Below are positions 54,587-63,459 of a stretch of 64,000 nt of DNA, one piece after another. The position numbers and the translations under genes are program-made. Position 1 is the stretch's first letter. Each line of letters begins with the position of its first letter. Under the pieces are notes generated by a model. It did no database searches. It was not told where the DNA came from and saw only the letters and a program-made list of their open reading frames with translations. Where the stretch lies: positions 61,034 through 125,033 of the forward strand of contig CAKZPN010000065.1 in NCBI GenBank assembly GCA_937139335.1. The letters run 5' to 3'. The stretch is from an uncultured Roseicyclus sp. (GTDB taxonomy: Bacteria; Pseudomonadota; Alphaproteobacteria; Rhodobacterales; Rhodobacteraceae).

Positions 54587-55357
54587 ATGCCCGTCGCCCG
54601 CAGCTGTTTTCGATCCGGCCTGACGGCATTCCTTGCCCTGACCCCTGCCCTGGCCACGGCCGACCAGATCACCGTCTTCGCCGCCGCCTCGCTCACCAAT
54701 GCGCTGGCCGAGATCGAAACGGAATTCGAGGCGGCGACCGGCCATGACCTCGTCGTCTCGCTGGCCGGGTCCTCGGCGCTGGCCCGCCAGATCCAGCAGG
54801 GCGCACCCGCCGATATCTTCATCTCCGCCAGCACCGACTGGATGGATACGGTAGAGGCCGACGGGTTGGTCGAGGAGGGCACGCGCGTCGACCTACTGGG
54901 CAATTCCATCGTTCTCGTCGCCCATGGCGCGGCCGGACCGGTGGAGATCGGGCCGGGCCTCGACCTGCCGGGACTGCTGGGCGATGGCCGGCTGGCGATG
55001 GCGCTGGTGGAGTCCGTCCCTGCCGGCATCTACGGCAAGGCGGCGCTGGAAAGCCTCGGGCTCTGGGACGCGGTCGAGGCGCAGGTGGCGCAGGCCGACA
55101 ACGTGCGCGCCGCGCTCGCCTTCGTCGCAACCGGCGAGGCGCCCTATGGCATCGTCTACGCCACCGATGCGGCGGCCGAGCCGGACGTTACCGTCGTCGG
55201 CACCTTTCCGGCCGACACGCACCCGCCCATCGTCTACCCGGTCGCGGACCTTGCCAATCGCGACACCCCGGCCGAGGCGGAATTCCTCGACTACCTGCGC
55301 GGGCCCGAGGCGCGCGCCGCCTTTGAACGGCAGGGCTTCACCGTGCTGGTCGAGTAG
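54587..55357 (+). CDS. modA: Molybdate ABC transporter substrate-binding protein
   Basis: A 256-residue periplasmic protein with a signal peptide ending near ALATA-DQITV. 'VFAAASLTNALAEIETEFEA', 'VVSLAGSSALARQIQQGAPA', 'DIFISASTDWMD' and 'VPAGIYGKAALESLGLWD' are the ModA blocks that ligate the oxyanion (Ser and Ala-Gly contacts). GGGGAG lies before ATG 54587. It ends 3 nt before modB. Confidence 0.94.
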   Translation: MPVARSCFRSGLTAFLALTPALATADQITVFAAASLTNALAEIETEFEAATGHDLVVSLAGSSALARQIQQGAPADIFISASTDWMDTVEADGLVEEGTRVDLLGNSIVLVAHGAAGPVEIGPGLDLPGLLGDGRLAMALVESVPAGIYGKAALESLGLWDAVEAQVAQADNVRAALAFVATGEAPYGIVYATDAAAEPDVTVVGTFPADTHPPIVYPVADLANRDTPAEAEFLDYLRGPEARAAFERQGFTVLVE

Positions 55358-55360
55358 CGC

Positions 55361-56056
55361 ATGGCAGACTGGCTGGGCCCCGAGGAGTGGCGGGCGGTCG
55401 CGCTCTCGCTCCAGGTCTCCCTCTGGGCGACGCTGGCGAGCCTGCCGCTGGGGGTATTCGTCGCCTACGCGCTGGCGCGCTGGTCCTTTCCCGGAAAGCA
55501 GCTCCTCAACGGTCTCGTCCACCTTCCGCTGATCCTGCCGCCGGTGGTGACGGGCTACCTGCTGCTGCTGACGCTCGGCACGCGCGGACCCGTCGGCAGC
55601 ATCCTCGCGGATTGGGGGATCGTGCTGGCCTTCCGCTGGACCGGGGCCGCGGTGGCCGCCAGCATCATGGCTTTCCCGCTCATGGTGCGCGCAATCCGGC
55701 TGTCGATCGAGGCGATAGATCCGAAGCTGGAACAGGCCGGCGCCACGCTGGGTGCTTCGCCGGTCTGGGTGTTCGCGACCGTGACCCTGCCCATGGCTCT
55801 GCCCGGCATCCTCGCGGGCAGCATCCTCGCCTTCGCCAAGGCGATGGGGGAATTCGGCGCGACGATCACCTTCGTGTCGAACATCCCCGGCCAGACCCGC
55901 ACCATTCCGTCCGCCATCTACGCCTTCCTGCAGGTGCCCGGCGGCGAGTCGTCGGCGATGAAGCTGGTGATCGTGTCGGTCGTCGTGGCGATGTCGGCGC
56001 TCCTGCTGTCCGAACTCGTCGGGCGTCGCATCGCCGCCCGCGTGGGGGGCGCGTGA
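55361..56056 (+). CDS. modB: Molybdate ABC transporter permease
   Basis: A 231-residue permease with about five membrane helices. 'HLPLILPPVVTGYLLLLTLG' and the EAA loop 'EQAGATLGASPVWVFATVTLP' followed by 'GAMGEFGATI'-like 'AKAMGEFGATITFVSNIPGQ' are ModB signatures. Its stop overlaps the modC start by one base (TGATG). Confidence 0.94.
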   Translation: MADWLGPEEWRAVALSLQVSLWATLASLPLGVFVAYALARWSFPGKQLLNGLVHLPLILPPVVTGYLLLLTLGTRGPVGSILADWGIVLAFRWTGAAVAASIMAFPLMVRAIRLSIEAIDPKLEQAGATLGASPVWVFATVTLPMALPGILAGSILAFAKAMGEFGATITFVSNIPGQTRTIPSAIYAFLQVPGGESSAMKLVIVSVVVAMSALLLSELVGRRIAARVGGA

Positions 56057-57150
56057 TGCTGGAGGTCCGGGTGCGCCACGCCTTCGGCGAGTTCACCGTC
56101 GATGCCGCCTTCAAGGCGCCGCCGGGGGTCACGGTGCTGTTCGGACGCTCCGGATCGGGCAAGACCACGCTGGTGAACGCGGTGGCGGGGCTGCTGACCC
56201 CCGACGAGGGCAGGATCGCGTCGGACGACCGCGTGCTTCTCGACACCGCGCGCGGCATCAGCCTGAAGCCGCATCGCCGCAGGCTCGGCTACATCTTTCA
56301 GGAGGGGCGGCTGTTTCCGCATCTGAGCGTTCGCCAGAACCTCGGCTACGGGGCGTGGTTCGCGCCGCGCAACGCGCCGCGCGAGGAGTTCGGGCGCGTT
56401 GTGGAATTGCTCGGCATCGGCCCCCTGCTCGACCGCCGCCCCGGCGCGCTCTCGGGCGGCGAAAAGCAGCGCGTCGCCATCGGCCGCGCGTTGCTGTCCG
56501 CCCCGCAACTGATCCTTGCCGACGAACCGCTCGCCGCGCTGGACGAGGCACGCAAGGCGGAGATCCTGCCCTATTTCGAGCGCCTGCGCGACGAGGTGGC
56601 GGTGCCGATTCTCTACGTCAGCCATTCCGGGTCCGAGGTCGCCCGGCTTGCCACCACCGTCGTCGCGCTGGAGGCCGGCCGCGTCATCGCGCAAGGCGCC
56701 GCGGCGGAGGTGCTGGGCGACCCGTCCATCCTGCCCTCCGGCGCGCGCGAGGCCGGCGCGGTGCTGACCGCCCGCGTGGCGCGCCACCACGAGGACGGGT
56801 TGACCGAGCTTGACGCGGGCGGGGTGCCGCTGTTCCTGCCGCGGCTTGCGGAAGCGCCCGGCCGCCTGCTCCGGATCCGCATCGCCGCGCATGACGTGAT
56901 CCTGTCACGGGGCCGCCCCGAGGGGCTGTCGGCCCTGAACATCCTGCCCGGCACGGTGCACGAGGTGCGCCCCGGCGACGGACCCGGCGCGATCGTCGCG
57001 CTCGACACCGCCGGCGGCCGCGTCCTCGCCCGGATCACCCGCCGCTCCGCCGACGCGCTCGCCTTGGCGCCGGGGGTCGCGGCCTATGCCATCGTGAAGA
57101 CGGTGTCGGTGGCGCCGTCGGACATCGGCGGCGGACGTGGCCATCTCTGA
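56056..57150 (+). CDS. modC: Molybdate ABC transporter ATP-binding protein
   Basis: A 364-residue ATPase. Walker A FGRSGSGKTTL, 'GYIFQEGRLFPHLSVRQNLG', signature LSGGEKQRVAIGRAL and Walker B LILADEPLAALD are intact. The C-terminal 70 residues form a TOBE/MOP domain (SALNILPGTVHEVRPGDG), which regulates uptake in response to molybdate. It is convergent with the flavocytochrome gene, 22 nt between stops. Confidence 0.95.
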   Translation: MLEVRVRHAFGEFTVDAAFKAPPGVTVLFGRSGSGKTTLVNAVAGLLTPDEGRIASDDRVLLDTARGISLKPHRRRLGYIFQEGRLFPHLSVRQNLGYGAWFAPRNAPREEFGRVVELLGIGPLLDRRPGALSGGEKQRVAIGRALLSAPQLILADEPLAALDEARKAEILPYFERLRDEVAVPILYVSHSGSEVARLATTVVALEAGRVIAQGAAAEVLGDPSILPSGAREAGAVLTARVARHHEDGLTELDAGGVPLFLPRLAEAPGRLLRIRIAAHDVILSRGRPEGLSALNILPGTVHEVRPGDGPGAIVALDTAGGRVLARITRRSADALALAPGVAAYAIVKTVSVAPSDIGGGRGHL

Positions 57151-57172
57151 CGGAGGGTCGATTCGCGGCCCG

Positions 57173-58645
57173 TCAGGCCATCAGCACCACAAAGCCCGTG
57201 ACCCCGGCGGCAAGTCCGACCGCAAGGCCGAAGAAGCGCCACCGCAGCCGCCTGTCGAGCCGCGAGGTGCCTTCGGAATAGTCAAAGCGCTCGTACATCA
57301 CGCGCTCCATCGGCAATCCCAGCTCGATCAGCCCGTCCGCGACCGACGTCACCATCAGCCCCGGACCACAGATCAGCGCCACCGTCCGTTCAGGGTCGAG
57401 ACCCCGCAGCATGTCCGAAAGCCTGTCGCGGTCCAGCCGCCCGATCTCGCCCGACCAGCCGGTCGCCGGCGTCTCGCTCAGCAGAACCGTGCGCAAATCG
57501 AGCCGCGTTCCGGCCGCGGCGATCTCATCGAGGCACGCAAAGTTCGCAGGCGCCCCGACCGCGTAGGCAATCCGCACGGGATGCGGGTGATCCCGCGCCA
57601 CGAGATCCCGAAGCAGCCCCATGATCGGCGCGATCCCGACGCCGCCCGCTATCAGGAGGACGGCGTCCTCCTCGTGACCCTCGAGCGTGAAGGCGCCATA
57701 GGGTCCGTCGATCCCGATCCGGGTGCCGGGTTCGAGCGCGCCGATGCCGCTCGTGAAATCGCCGGCCTCCTTCACGATAAGACTTAGCCCCGGTCGCCGG
57801 GGGCTATCCGCGATCGAGAACGGATGGTCGAACAGCGGAAACCGGCGCTCCCCTTCCGTCATCCAGACGAATTGCCCGGCGCGGTAGTCAAGCGGCGGCG
57901 TGCCCGCGGCCGCCTGAATGTCGACCTCCCACATCCGATCGGCCAGTCTGGTGACCGACGCAAGCCGCCAGGGCCGCAGATGAAGCCGCGCCCAACGCCA
58001 GCCGTATAGGAGCAAGACGACCCCAGCAGCCACCGATCCGACCGCCCACCAGTACCAATGCACCGCCCCCATGGCGCTGAAACGGCCGACCGCCACCGCA
58101 TGGTGCAGACCGGCCGCGAGCGCCACGACGGCAAGAATCACATGCGCGCCGCGCCAGACCTCGTACCGGATCGACAGACGCGCGCGTAACGCCGACCCGA
58201 TCACAAGCACGACGAGCGCGCCGAGAGCGATGACGCCGCTGCGGTAATGCGGCAGCGTGAGGTACGCCCGAAGCCGTTCGAACCCGAGCGTCGGATCCAT
58301 CTGGAAGGTCGGAATGACGTACAGCACAGGGTGGAGAATCAAAGCCAGAAGCACCCATTTGGCGGCAGTCTTGTGAAACGCCATCACGCGGTCGATGCCG
58401 AGGTGCCCCGACACGATCTGGAACCGGCCCGAGGTCACGAACTGCACCGCCATTGCCGCGAGGCCGACAAGACCGAATGCGGCTGCCGCCACTTCCCAGG
58501 CGGCCAGCGGTGCGACGCTCCGCGTTGCTGCAAGGGCCAAAGGCGCAAGCGAGACGACGAGGTACAGCGCTGCGACGACGCCTGCGGAAAGACGCAGGGG
58601 TTGGCCTGCGTCCCTGGAACTGTTCGCAATCGGCGAGTCATGCAT
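57173..58645 (-). CDS. Ferric-reductase-like membrane flavocytochrome
   Basis: A 490-residue protein. The N-terminal half is a ferric-reductase-like transmembrane domain with about six helices and two His pairs in HX13H spacing (FHKTAAKWVLLALILH; GAHVILAVVALAAGLHH), as expected for two b hemes. The C-terminal half has FAD-binding 'HPFSIADSP', an NAD-binding site 'LLIAGGVGIAPIMGLLRDL' and 'ALICGPGLMV', then an extra C-terminal membrane helix. It would move electrons from NAD(P)H across the inner membrane. GGAGG lies before ATG 58645. It is divergent from the five-heme cytochrome, with one FNR-type box between. Confidence 0.87.
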   Translation of the reverse strand: MHDSPIANSSRDAGQPLRLSAGVVAALYLVVSLAPLALAATRSVAPLAAWEVAAAAFGLVGLAAMAVQFVTSGRFQIVSGHLGIDRVMAFHKTAAKWVLLALILHPVLYVIPTFQMDPTLGFERLRAYLTLPHYRSGVIALGALVVLVIGSALRARLSIRYEVWRGAHVILAVVALAAGLHHAVAVGRFSAMGAVHWYWWAVGSVAAGVVLLLYGWRWARLHLRPWRLASVTRLADRMWEVDIQAAAGTPPLDYRAGQFVWMTEGERRFPLFDHPFSIADSPRRPGLSLIVKEAGDFTSGIGALEPGTRIGIDGPYGAFTLEGHEEDAVLLIAGGVGIAPIMGLLRDLVARDHPHPVRIAYAVGAPANFACLDEIAAAGTRLDLRTVLLSETPATGWSGEIGRLDRDRLSDMLRGLDPERTVALICGPGLMVTSVADGLIELGLPMERVMYERFDYSEGTSRLDRRLRWRFFGLAVGLAAGVTGFVVLMA

Positions 58646-58697
58646 CGGAATCCTCCTTGCGCCGACCGATCTGGCCGCGGCCATGGTGCTGCCGTCG

Positions 58698-58711
58698 TTG
58701 ATGTGCATCAA
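58698..58711. promoter_or_regulatory. Perfect FNR/FnrL-type box TTGAT-N4-ATCAA
   Basis: TTGAT (58698-58702), GTGC, ATCAA (58707-58711) matches the FNR consensus exactly. Its centre is about 60 nt from the flavocytochrome start and 71 nt from the cytochrome start, compatible with class II (-41.5) activation in either direction. It indicates control by oxygen limitation. Confidence 0.75.
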
Positions 58712-58774
58712 GGCCCTGCCCTGCCGATGCTGCAGGATAGGGTACCGTCACATGCCGATAACCGGGAGGTTGCC

Positions 58775-59854
58775 ATGTCCACAGCCAGCATCCTGCGCAG
58801 CCTCGTTGTGGCCGTGCTTGCCACCACGACCCCGCTTGCCGCACAAGACCTCAGCCTGACCGAGATCACCGAAGCTTGGCTGATGGGGCCTCACAGCGAT
58901 TATCGCGCGCCGTCCTTCACTCATTGGAACGAGGACGGCGAGGTTCCGACCGCCTGCGCCGCCTGCCATTCGGAAACGGGCATGCTCGACTGGCTGGGCG
59001 CCGACGACAGCCCGCCCCTGACGGTGGAGCATCCCGGCACGATCAACACGGTGATCGGCTGCGCCTCGTGCCATGTTTCCGAGGCGGAGGCGCTGGAGGC
59101 GGTGCCCTTCCCCGCGGGCATGACCCTCGGCGGTCTTGGCGCATCCGCCACCTGCACCATGTGTCATCAGGGCCGCGCTTCCACCGACAGGGTGCTGTCG
59201 GCGACCGAGGGCATGGACCTCGACACCGTGGTACCGGAGCTTGGTTTCATCAACGTGCATTACGGAGTCGCGGCGGCGGTGATGCACGGCGCCGATGTGC
59301 GCGGCGGCTTCCAGTATCCGGGCCTCGGCTACGCGTCCCGCTTCGCCCATGTTCCAAGCGCGGGAACGTGCGTCGCCTGCCACGAGCCGCATACGACGGA
59401 GGTGGAGACCGAGGGCTGCATCGCGTGCCACCAGGGCGTGTCCGACGTCACCTCGATCCGCACACGACATCAGGATTTCGACGGCGATGGCGCGACCAGC
59501 GGCGGTATCCGCGACGAGATCGCCGGATTGCATGCGCGTCTGTACGAGGCGATCCTCACCTACGCACGCGAGGTCGCAGGCACGCCCATCGGCTACGCGC
59601 CCGACAGCTTTCCCTATTTCTTCGCCGACAGCGACGGCGATGGTGCAATCGGGCCGGGGGAAGCGATCTTCCCGAACCGCTATGCCAACTGGACACCGCG
59701 GCTCCTGATGGCGGCCTACAACTATCAGGTCGTGGCCAACGACCAGGGGGCCTGGGTCCACAACCCCGCCTATGCGCTGCAACTCCTGCATGACAGCGTG
59801 GTCAGCCTTGCAGACCGCGCGCAGGTCGATACCGAAGGACTGGTGCGCCCGTGA
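58775..59854 (+). CDS. Secreted five-heme cytochrome c with EF-hand-like loop
   Basis: A 359-residue protein with a signal peptide (residues 1-24, MSTASILRSLVVAVLATTTP, cut near AAQ-DLS). Five CxxCH heme sites are at residues 61-65, 96-100, 127-131, 199-203 and 215-219. After the last heme a calcium-type loop DSDGDGAIGPGE (residues 285-296) fits the EF-hand pattern exactly; a partial one, DFDGDG, is at 234-239. Likely periplasmic and covalently hemed by the Ccm system. GGGAGG lies before ATG 58775. Partner electron donor or acceptor may be the divergent flavocytochrome. The family is not one I can name. Confidence 0.83.
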   Translation: MSTASILRSLVVAVLATTTPLAAQDLSLTEITEAWLMGPHSDYRAPSFTHWNEDGEVPTACAACHSETGMLDWLGADDSPPLTVEHPGTINTVIGCASCHVSEAEALEAVPFPAGMTLGGLGASATCTMCHQGRASTDRVLSATEGMDLDTVVPELGFINVHYGVAAAVMHGADVRGGFQYPGLGYASRFAHVPSAGTCVACHEPHTTEVETEGCIACHQGVSDVTSIRTRHQDFDGDGATSGGIRDEIAGLHARLYEAILTYAREVAGTPIGYAPDSFPYFFADSDGDGAIGPGEAIFPNRYANWTPRLLMAAYNYQVVANDQGAWVHNPAYALQLLHDSVVSLADRAQVDTEGLVRP

Positions 59855-59880
59855 ATGCGCTTGGCGGCGATTTGATGATC

Positions 59881-59957
59881 TGGCGACCCCTGAAGGACTC
59901 GAACCCTCAACCTGCTGATTAGAAGTCAGCTGCTCTATCCTGTTGAGCTAAGGGGTC
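59881..59957 (-). tRNA. tRNA-Arg (UCU)
   Basis: The 77-nt minus-strand sequence folds as a cloverleaf: acceptor GACCCCT/AGGGGTC with discriminator G and encoded CCA (59881-59883), D stem GCTC/GAGC, anticodon stem GCTGA/TCAGC around CTTCTAA (anticodon TCT), and T arm GAGGG-TTCGAGT-CCTTC. It decodes AGA. It sits between the cytochrome gene and a GNAT gene on its own. Confidence 0.95.
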
Positions 59958-60000
59958 GCTGGGTCGCAGGAATACCCGACGCCGGGCGAGGGGTAAACGC

Positions 60001-60462
60001 TCAAAGCTCGCGGGTCATGAAGACGCTGAGCGGGTCCGCGCGGTAGTCGCCGAAGGGCGGGCAGTCGGAGAAGCCCGCTGAGCGGTACAACCCGCGTGCC
60101 GCGGCGAACTGGGCGTCGGAGCCGGTTTCGAGCCAGAGGGTGCGCAGGCCGGCGGCCCGCGCCTCGGCTTCCAGATGCGCCAGCAGCGCGCGGCCGAGGC
60201 CCTGGCCGCGGAGCGCCTGGGCGCAGTGCATGGACTTCAGCTCGGCCGCGCCGTCGCCGAAGGGCTTCAGGGCGCCGATCGCAACGACGGCGCCATCGCC
60301 GTCGCGGCCAGCAAAGACGCGGGCGCCGGAGGCGCGCAGGTCGTCCGCCGTCATGACGTGGCAGCTTTCGGTCGGGGATTGCGAGCGCATCAGCGCGACA
60401 TGCGCTGCCAGAAGCGAATCTGCCCCGGCGTCGGGCCCGGACAGCTCGGCAAAGCTCACCAT
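60001..60462 (-). CDS. GNAT family N-acetyltransferase
   Basis: A 153-residue acetyltransferase. The acetyl-CoA loop 'CAQALRGQGLGRALLAHLEA' and the C-terminal 'GLYRSAGFSDCPPFGDYRAD' resemble the PhnO/putative acetyltransferases of the 'GFxxCxPFGxY' type. The ATG 60462 lies 2 nt beyond the stop of the upstream NDUFS4-like gene, so the two are co-transcribed. Substrate unknown. Confidence 0.88.
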   Translation of the reverse strand: MVSFAELSGPDAGADSLLAAHVALMRSQSPTESCHVMTADDLRASGARVFAGRDGDGAVVAIGALKPFGDGAAELKSMHCAQALRGQGLGRALLAHLEAEARAAGLRTLWLETGSDAQFAAARGLYRSAGFSDCPPFGDYRADPLSVFMTREL

Positions 60463-60463
60463 C

Positions 60464-60775
60464 TCAGTGCGTCCAGGCCCCGCGGCGGTCGGTGGCGAAA
60501 TTCTCACCATATCCGCGGCTGCGGATGTTGGGCTTGCGCGCCTTGGGCTTCAGCACCACCGCGTCGATGCCGTGGGCCTTGGCGTAGTCCTTGGCCGCCT
60601 CGAGCGTGTCGAAGCGCAGATGGACCTGACTGTTCATGTCGGACGACGAGGTCCAGCCCATCAGCGGGTCGACCTCGCGCGGGGTTTCGGGCGCGAATTC
60701 CAGGACCCAGTGGTTGGTCCTGGCCATGCCCGACGACATGGCGGTCTTGGACGGTTTGTAGATGCGGGCGCGCAT
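60464..60775 (-). CDS. NADH dehydrogenase accessory subunit NDUFS4-like (ETC complex I)
   Basis: A 103-residue protein of the ETC_C1_NDUFA4 (NDUFS4/AQDQ) family. '[20 protein letters not shown]', '[20 protein letters not shown]' and '[20 protein letters not shown]' are the conserved blocks. It is a peripheral complex I subunit shared by alphaproteobacteria and mitochondria. Start ATG 60775; a longer frame from 60862 is not conserved. A 377-nt region upstream separates it from divergent uvrB. Confidence 0.92.
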   Translation of the reverse strand: MRARIYKPSKTAMSSGMARTNHWVLEFAPETPREVDPLMGWTSSSDMNSQVHLRFDTLEAAKDYAKAHGIDAVVLKPKARKPNIRSRGYGENFATDRRGAWTH

Positions 60776-61152
60776 GGGGGCCTCACTCCGGTCGATCCTG
60801 TTTCCACGCTTATGGAAAAACCTCGGGCGCTTGTCCACATCCAACGCTGTCGCGGGCTGCACGGCAGGCAGGCGCAGAGGGTTGCCGGCCGGGCTCGAGG
60901 GAGCGAGGGGTGGGTGGGTGGTTCGAGCCCGACCGGCAACCGCGTCTGCTGCTTGCGCCCCAACCCTAGGTCACGGCGGCCGATCGGTGCAATCAAATCC
61001 TGTCGTCAATTTCGCACAACTTATCCTTGTTTCGTAAAGGTTTGCGTAACGATTCTTCGCGTCGCCGGTCCGGCCCGAAACCCGCCCCCGGACGGTGGGC
61101 TTGAACCCGCGCGCGATAAGGGCAATTTGCTAGGGACACCGGAGGCGCCCCC
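60776..61152. other. Intergenic region between NDUFS4-like gene and uvrB
   Basis: This 377-nt divergent region has no gene. It holds a long hairpin with a G-rich loop (60880-60941), and nearer to uvrB an A+T-richer stretch (about 60995-61060) likely to contain the uvrB promoter. A weak GTTT-N7-GTTT (61029-61043) resembles the alphaproteobacterial LexA box but differs from GTTC-N7-GTTC at both halves. Confidence 0.5.
60880..60941. repeat. 19-bp inverted repeat with G-quadruplex-like loop
   Basis: GGTTGCCGGCCGGGCTCGA (60880-60898) pairs with TCGAGCCCGACCGGCAACC (60923-60941) with a single mismatch. The 24-nt loop holds GGG, GGGG, GGG and GGG runs separated by 5, 1 and 1 bases on the plus strand, the pattern of a compact G-quadruplex. 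Confidence 0.7.
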
Positions 61153-63351
61153 ATGCACAACAATTCCCCCGAACAGATGCCCGATACCGGCATGTCGGTC
61201 GACGTGGTCCGCGCGCGGCCCAAGCTGGAAGGCGGGCGGCGCTTCGTCATGCAGTCGGAGTTCAAGCCCGCCGGCGACCAGCCCACGGCCATCGCAGAGC
61301 TGTCGCAAGGGGTGAAGTCGGGCGATCACGACCAGGTTCTTCTGGGCGCCACCGGCACCGGCAAGACCTACACGATGGCCAAGATCATCGAGGAAACCCA
61401 GCGCCCCGCGATCATCCTGGCGCCGAACAAGACGCTGGCCGCCCAGCTTTACGGCGAGTTCAAGGGCTTCTTCCCCGACAACGCGGTCGAGTATTTCGTG
61501 AGCTACTACGACTACTACCAGCCCGAGGCCTATGTCGCGCGATCGGACACCTACATCGAGAAGGAAAGTCAGATCAACGAGCAGATCGACCGCATGCGCC
61601 ACTCGGCCACGCGGGCACTGCTGGAGCGCGACGATGTCATCATCGTCGCCTCGGTCTCGTGCATCTACGGCATCGGCTCGGTCGAGACCTACGGCGCGAT
61701 GACCCAGGATCTGCACGTCGGGCAGGAATACGACCAGCGCAAGGTGATGGCCGACCTCGTGGCGCAGCAGTATCGCCGCAACGATGCGGCCTTCCAGCGG
61801 GGCTGTTTCCGCGTGCGCGGCGACAGCCTGGAGGTCTGGCCCGCCCACCTCGACGACCGGGCGTGGAAGCTGTCGTTCTTCGGGGAGGAGCTGGAAAGCA
61901 TCACCGAGTTCGACCCGCTGACCGGCGCCAAGACCGACACGTTCGAGAAGATCAGGCTTTACGCCAATTCCCACTACGTCACGCCCCGCCCGACGATGAA
62001 ACAGGCGGTGAAGGGCATAAAGGCCGAGCTTGGCCTGCGCCTCGAGCAACTGGTGTCCGAGGGCAAGCTGCTGGAAGCGCAGCGGCTGGAACAACGCACG
62101 AATTTCGACCTCGAGATGCTGGAGGCGACGGGCGTCTGCAACGGGATCGAGAACTACTCGCGCTACCTGACCGGCCGCGCGCCGGGCGAGCCGCCGCCGA
62201 CGCTGTTCGAATACATCCCCGACAATGCCATCGTCTTCGCCGACGAAAGCCACGTCACCGTGCCGCAGATCGGCGGCATGTATCGGGGCGACTACCGGCG
62301 CAAGTTCACGCTGGCCGAGCACGGGTTCCGCCTGCCGTCCTGCATGGACAACCGTCCGCTGAAGTTCGAGGAATGGGACGCGATGCGGCCGCAGTCGGTC
62401 TTCGTCTCGGCCACGCCCTCGGCCTGGGAGCTGGACCAGGCGGGCGGCGTCTTCACCGAACAGGTGATCCGCCCCACCGGGTTGCTGGACCCGATGGTGG
62501 AAATCCGTCCGGTCGAGATGCAGGTCGACGACCTGCTCGACGAGATCCGCAAGGTGGCGGCCCAAGGCATGCGGACACTGGTCACGACCCTGACCAAGCG
62601 CATGGCCGAGGACCTGACCGAATACCTGCACGAACAGGGCATCCGCGTGCGCTACATGCATTCCGACATCGACACGATCGAGCGGATCGAGATCCTGCGC
62701 GACCTGCGCCTCGGCGCCTTCGACGTGTTGATCGGCATCAACCTGCTGCGCGAGGGGCTCGATATTCCCGAATGCGGGCTGGTGGCGATTTTGGACGCCG
62801 ACAAGGAAGGCTTCCTGCGCTCGGAAACCTCGCTGATCCAGACCATCGGCCGCGCGGCGCGCAACGAGGAGGGGCGCGTGATCATGTATGCCGACCGCAT
62901 CACCGGCTCGATGGAGCGCGCGCTGCGCGAGACCGACCGCCGCCGCGCCAAGCAGATGGCCTACAACGAGGAACACGGGATCACGCCCGCGACGGTGCGC
63001 AAGAACGTCGAGGACGTGCTGGCCGGGCTCTACAAGGGCGACGTCGACATGAACCGCGTCACCGCCAAGGTCGACAAGCCGATGGTGGGCGCGAACCTGC
63101 AGGCCCATCTCGACGGGCTGCGCACCGAGATGCGCAAGGCCGCCGAGAACCTCGAATTCGAGGAGGCGGCGCGTCTGCGCGACGAGGTCAAGCGGCTCGA
63201 GGCCGTCGACCTTGCCGTGCATGACGACCCTCTGGCGCGGCAGCAGGCGGTCGAGAAAGCCTCCGACGCGGCGGTGGGCGCGAAGGGACGGTCGACAGCC
63301 GGCCGGCCCGGCCAGCGCGGCGGCAACGTGAAGCGGCGCAAGAAACACTGA
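61153..63351 (+). CDS. uvrB: UvrABC system protein B
   Basis: A 732-residue nucleotide-excision-repair helicase. Walker A '[19 protein letters not shown]', the beta-hairpin '[20 protein letters not shown]', '[16 protein letters not shown]' (motif II) and '[19 protein letters not shown]' (motif VI) are intact. The UVR domain near residue 655 ([20 protein letters not shown]) binds UvrC. The C-terminus is Lys/Arg-rich. Start ATG 61153. Confidence 0.97.
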   Translation: MHNNSPEQMPDTGMSVDVVRARPKLEGGRRFVMQSEFKPAGDQPTAIAELSQGVKSGDHDQVLLGATGTGKTYTMAKIIEETQRPAIILAPNKTLAAQLYGEFKGFFPDNAVEYFVSYYDYYQPEAYVARSDTYIEKESQINEQIDRMRHSATRALLERDDVIIVASVSCIYGIGSVETYGAMTQDLHVGQEYDQRKVMADLVAQQYRRNDAAFQRGCFRVRGDSLEVWPAHLDDRAWKLSFFGEELESITEFDPLTGAKTDTFEKIRLYANSHYVTPRPTMKQAVKGIKAELGLRLEQLVSEGKLLEAQRLEQRTNFDLEMLEATGVCNGIENYSRYLTGRAPGEPPPTLFEYIPDNAIVFADESHVTVPQIGGMYRGDYRRKFTLAEHGFRLPSCMDNRPLKFEEWDAMRPQSVFVSATPSAWELDQAGGVFTEQVIRPTGLLDPMVEIRPVEMQVDDLLDEIRKVAAQGMRTLVTTLTKRMAEDLTEYLHEQGIRVRYMHSDIDTIERIEILRDLRLGAFDVLIGINLLREGLDIPECGLVAILDADKEGFLRSETSLIQTIGRAARNEEGRVIMYADRITGSMERALRETDRRRAKQMAYNEEHGITPATVRKNVEDVLAGLYKGDVDMNRVTAKVDKPMVGANLQAHLDGLRTEMRKAAENLEFEEAARLRDEVKRLEAVDLAVHDDPLARQQAVEKASDAAVGAKGRSTAGRPGQRGGNVKRRKKH

Positions 63352-63363
63352 ACCACGGGTTGG

Positions 63364-63378
63364 TTAAGGGTGGATTAA
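63364..63378. promoter_or_regulatory. CtrA-type full site TTAA-N7-TTAA after uvrB
   Basis: TTAA (63364-63367), seven bases GGGTGGA, TTAA (63375-63378) match the CtrA consensus. The site lies 13 nt after the uvrB stop and about 150 nt before the 83-residue ORF, and could drive it. Confidence 0.6.
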
Positions 63379-63459
63379 GCGAGCGGGGCGCGGTGTTGCG
63401 TTGCCCATGGATACGGCCGTGATGCCGGGGGAAAATCGTTCAGGGTGCGCGGGTTGTGG

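Noticed and set aside
61029..61043. LexA box before uvrB (GTTT-N7-GTTT)
   Set aside because: It differs from the alphaproteobacterial GTTC-N7-GTTC in both halves; too weak to call.
61021..63348. 775-codon open frame on the minus strand across uvrB
   Set aside because: It is the antisense frame of uvrB, kept open by high G+C at third positions; its translation is rich in His, Arg and Gly with no family pattern.
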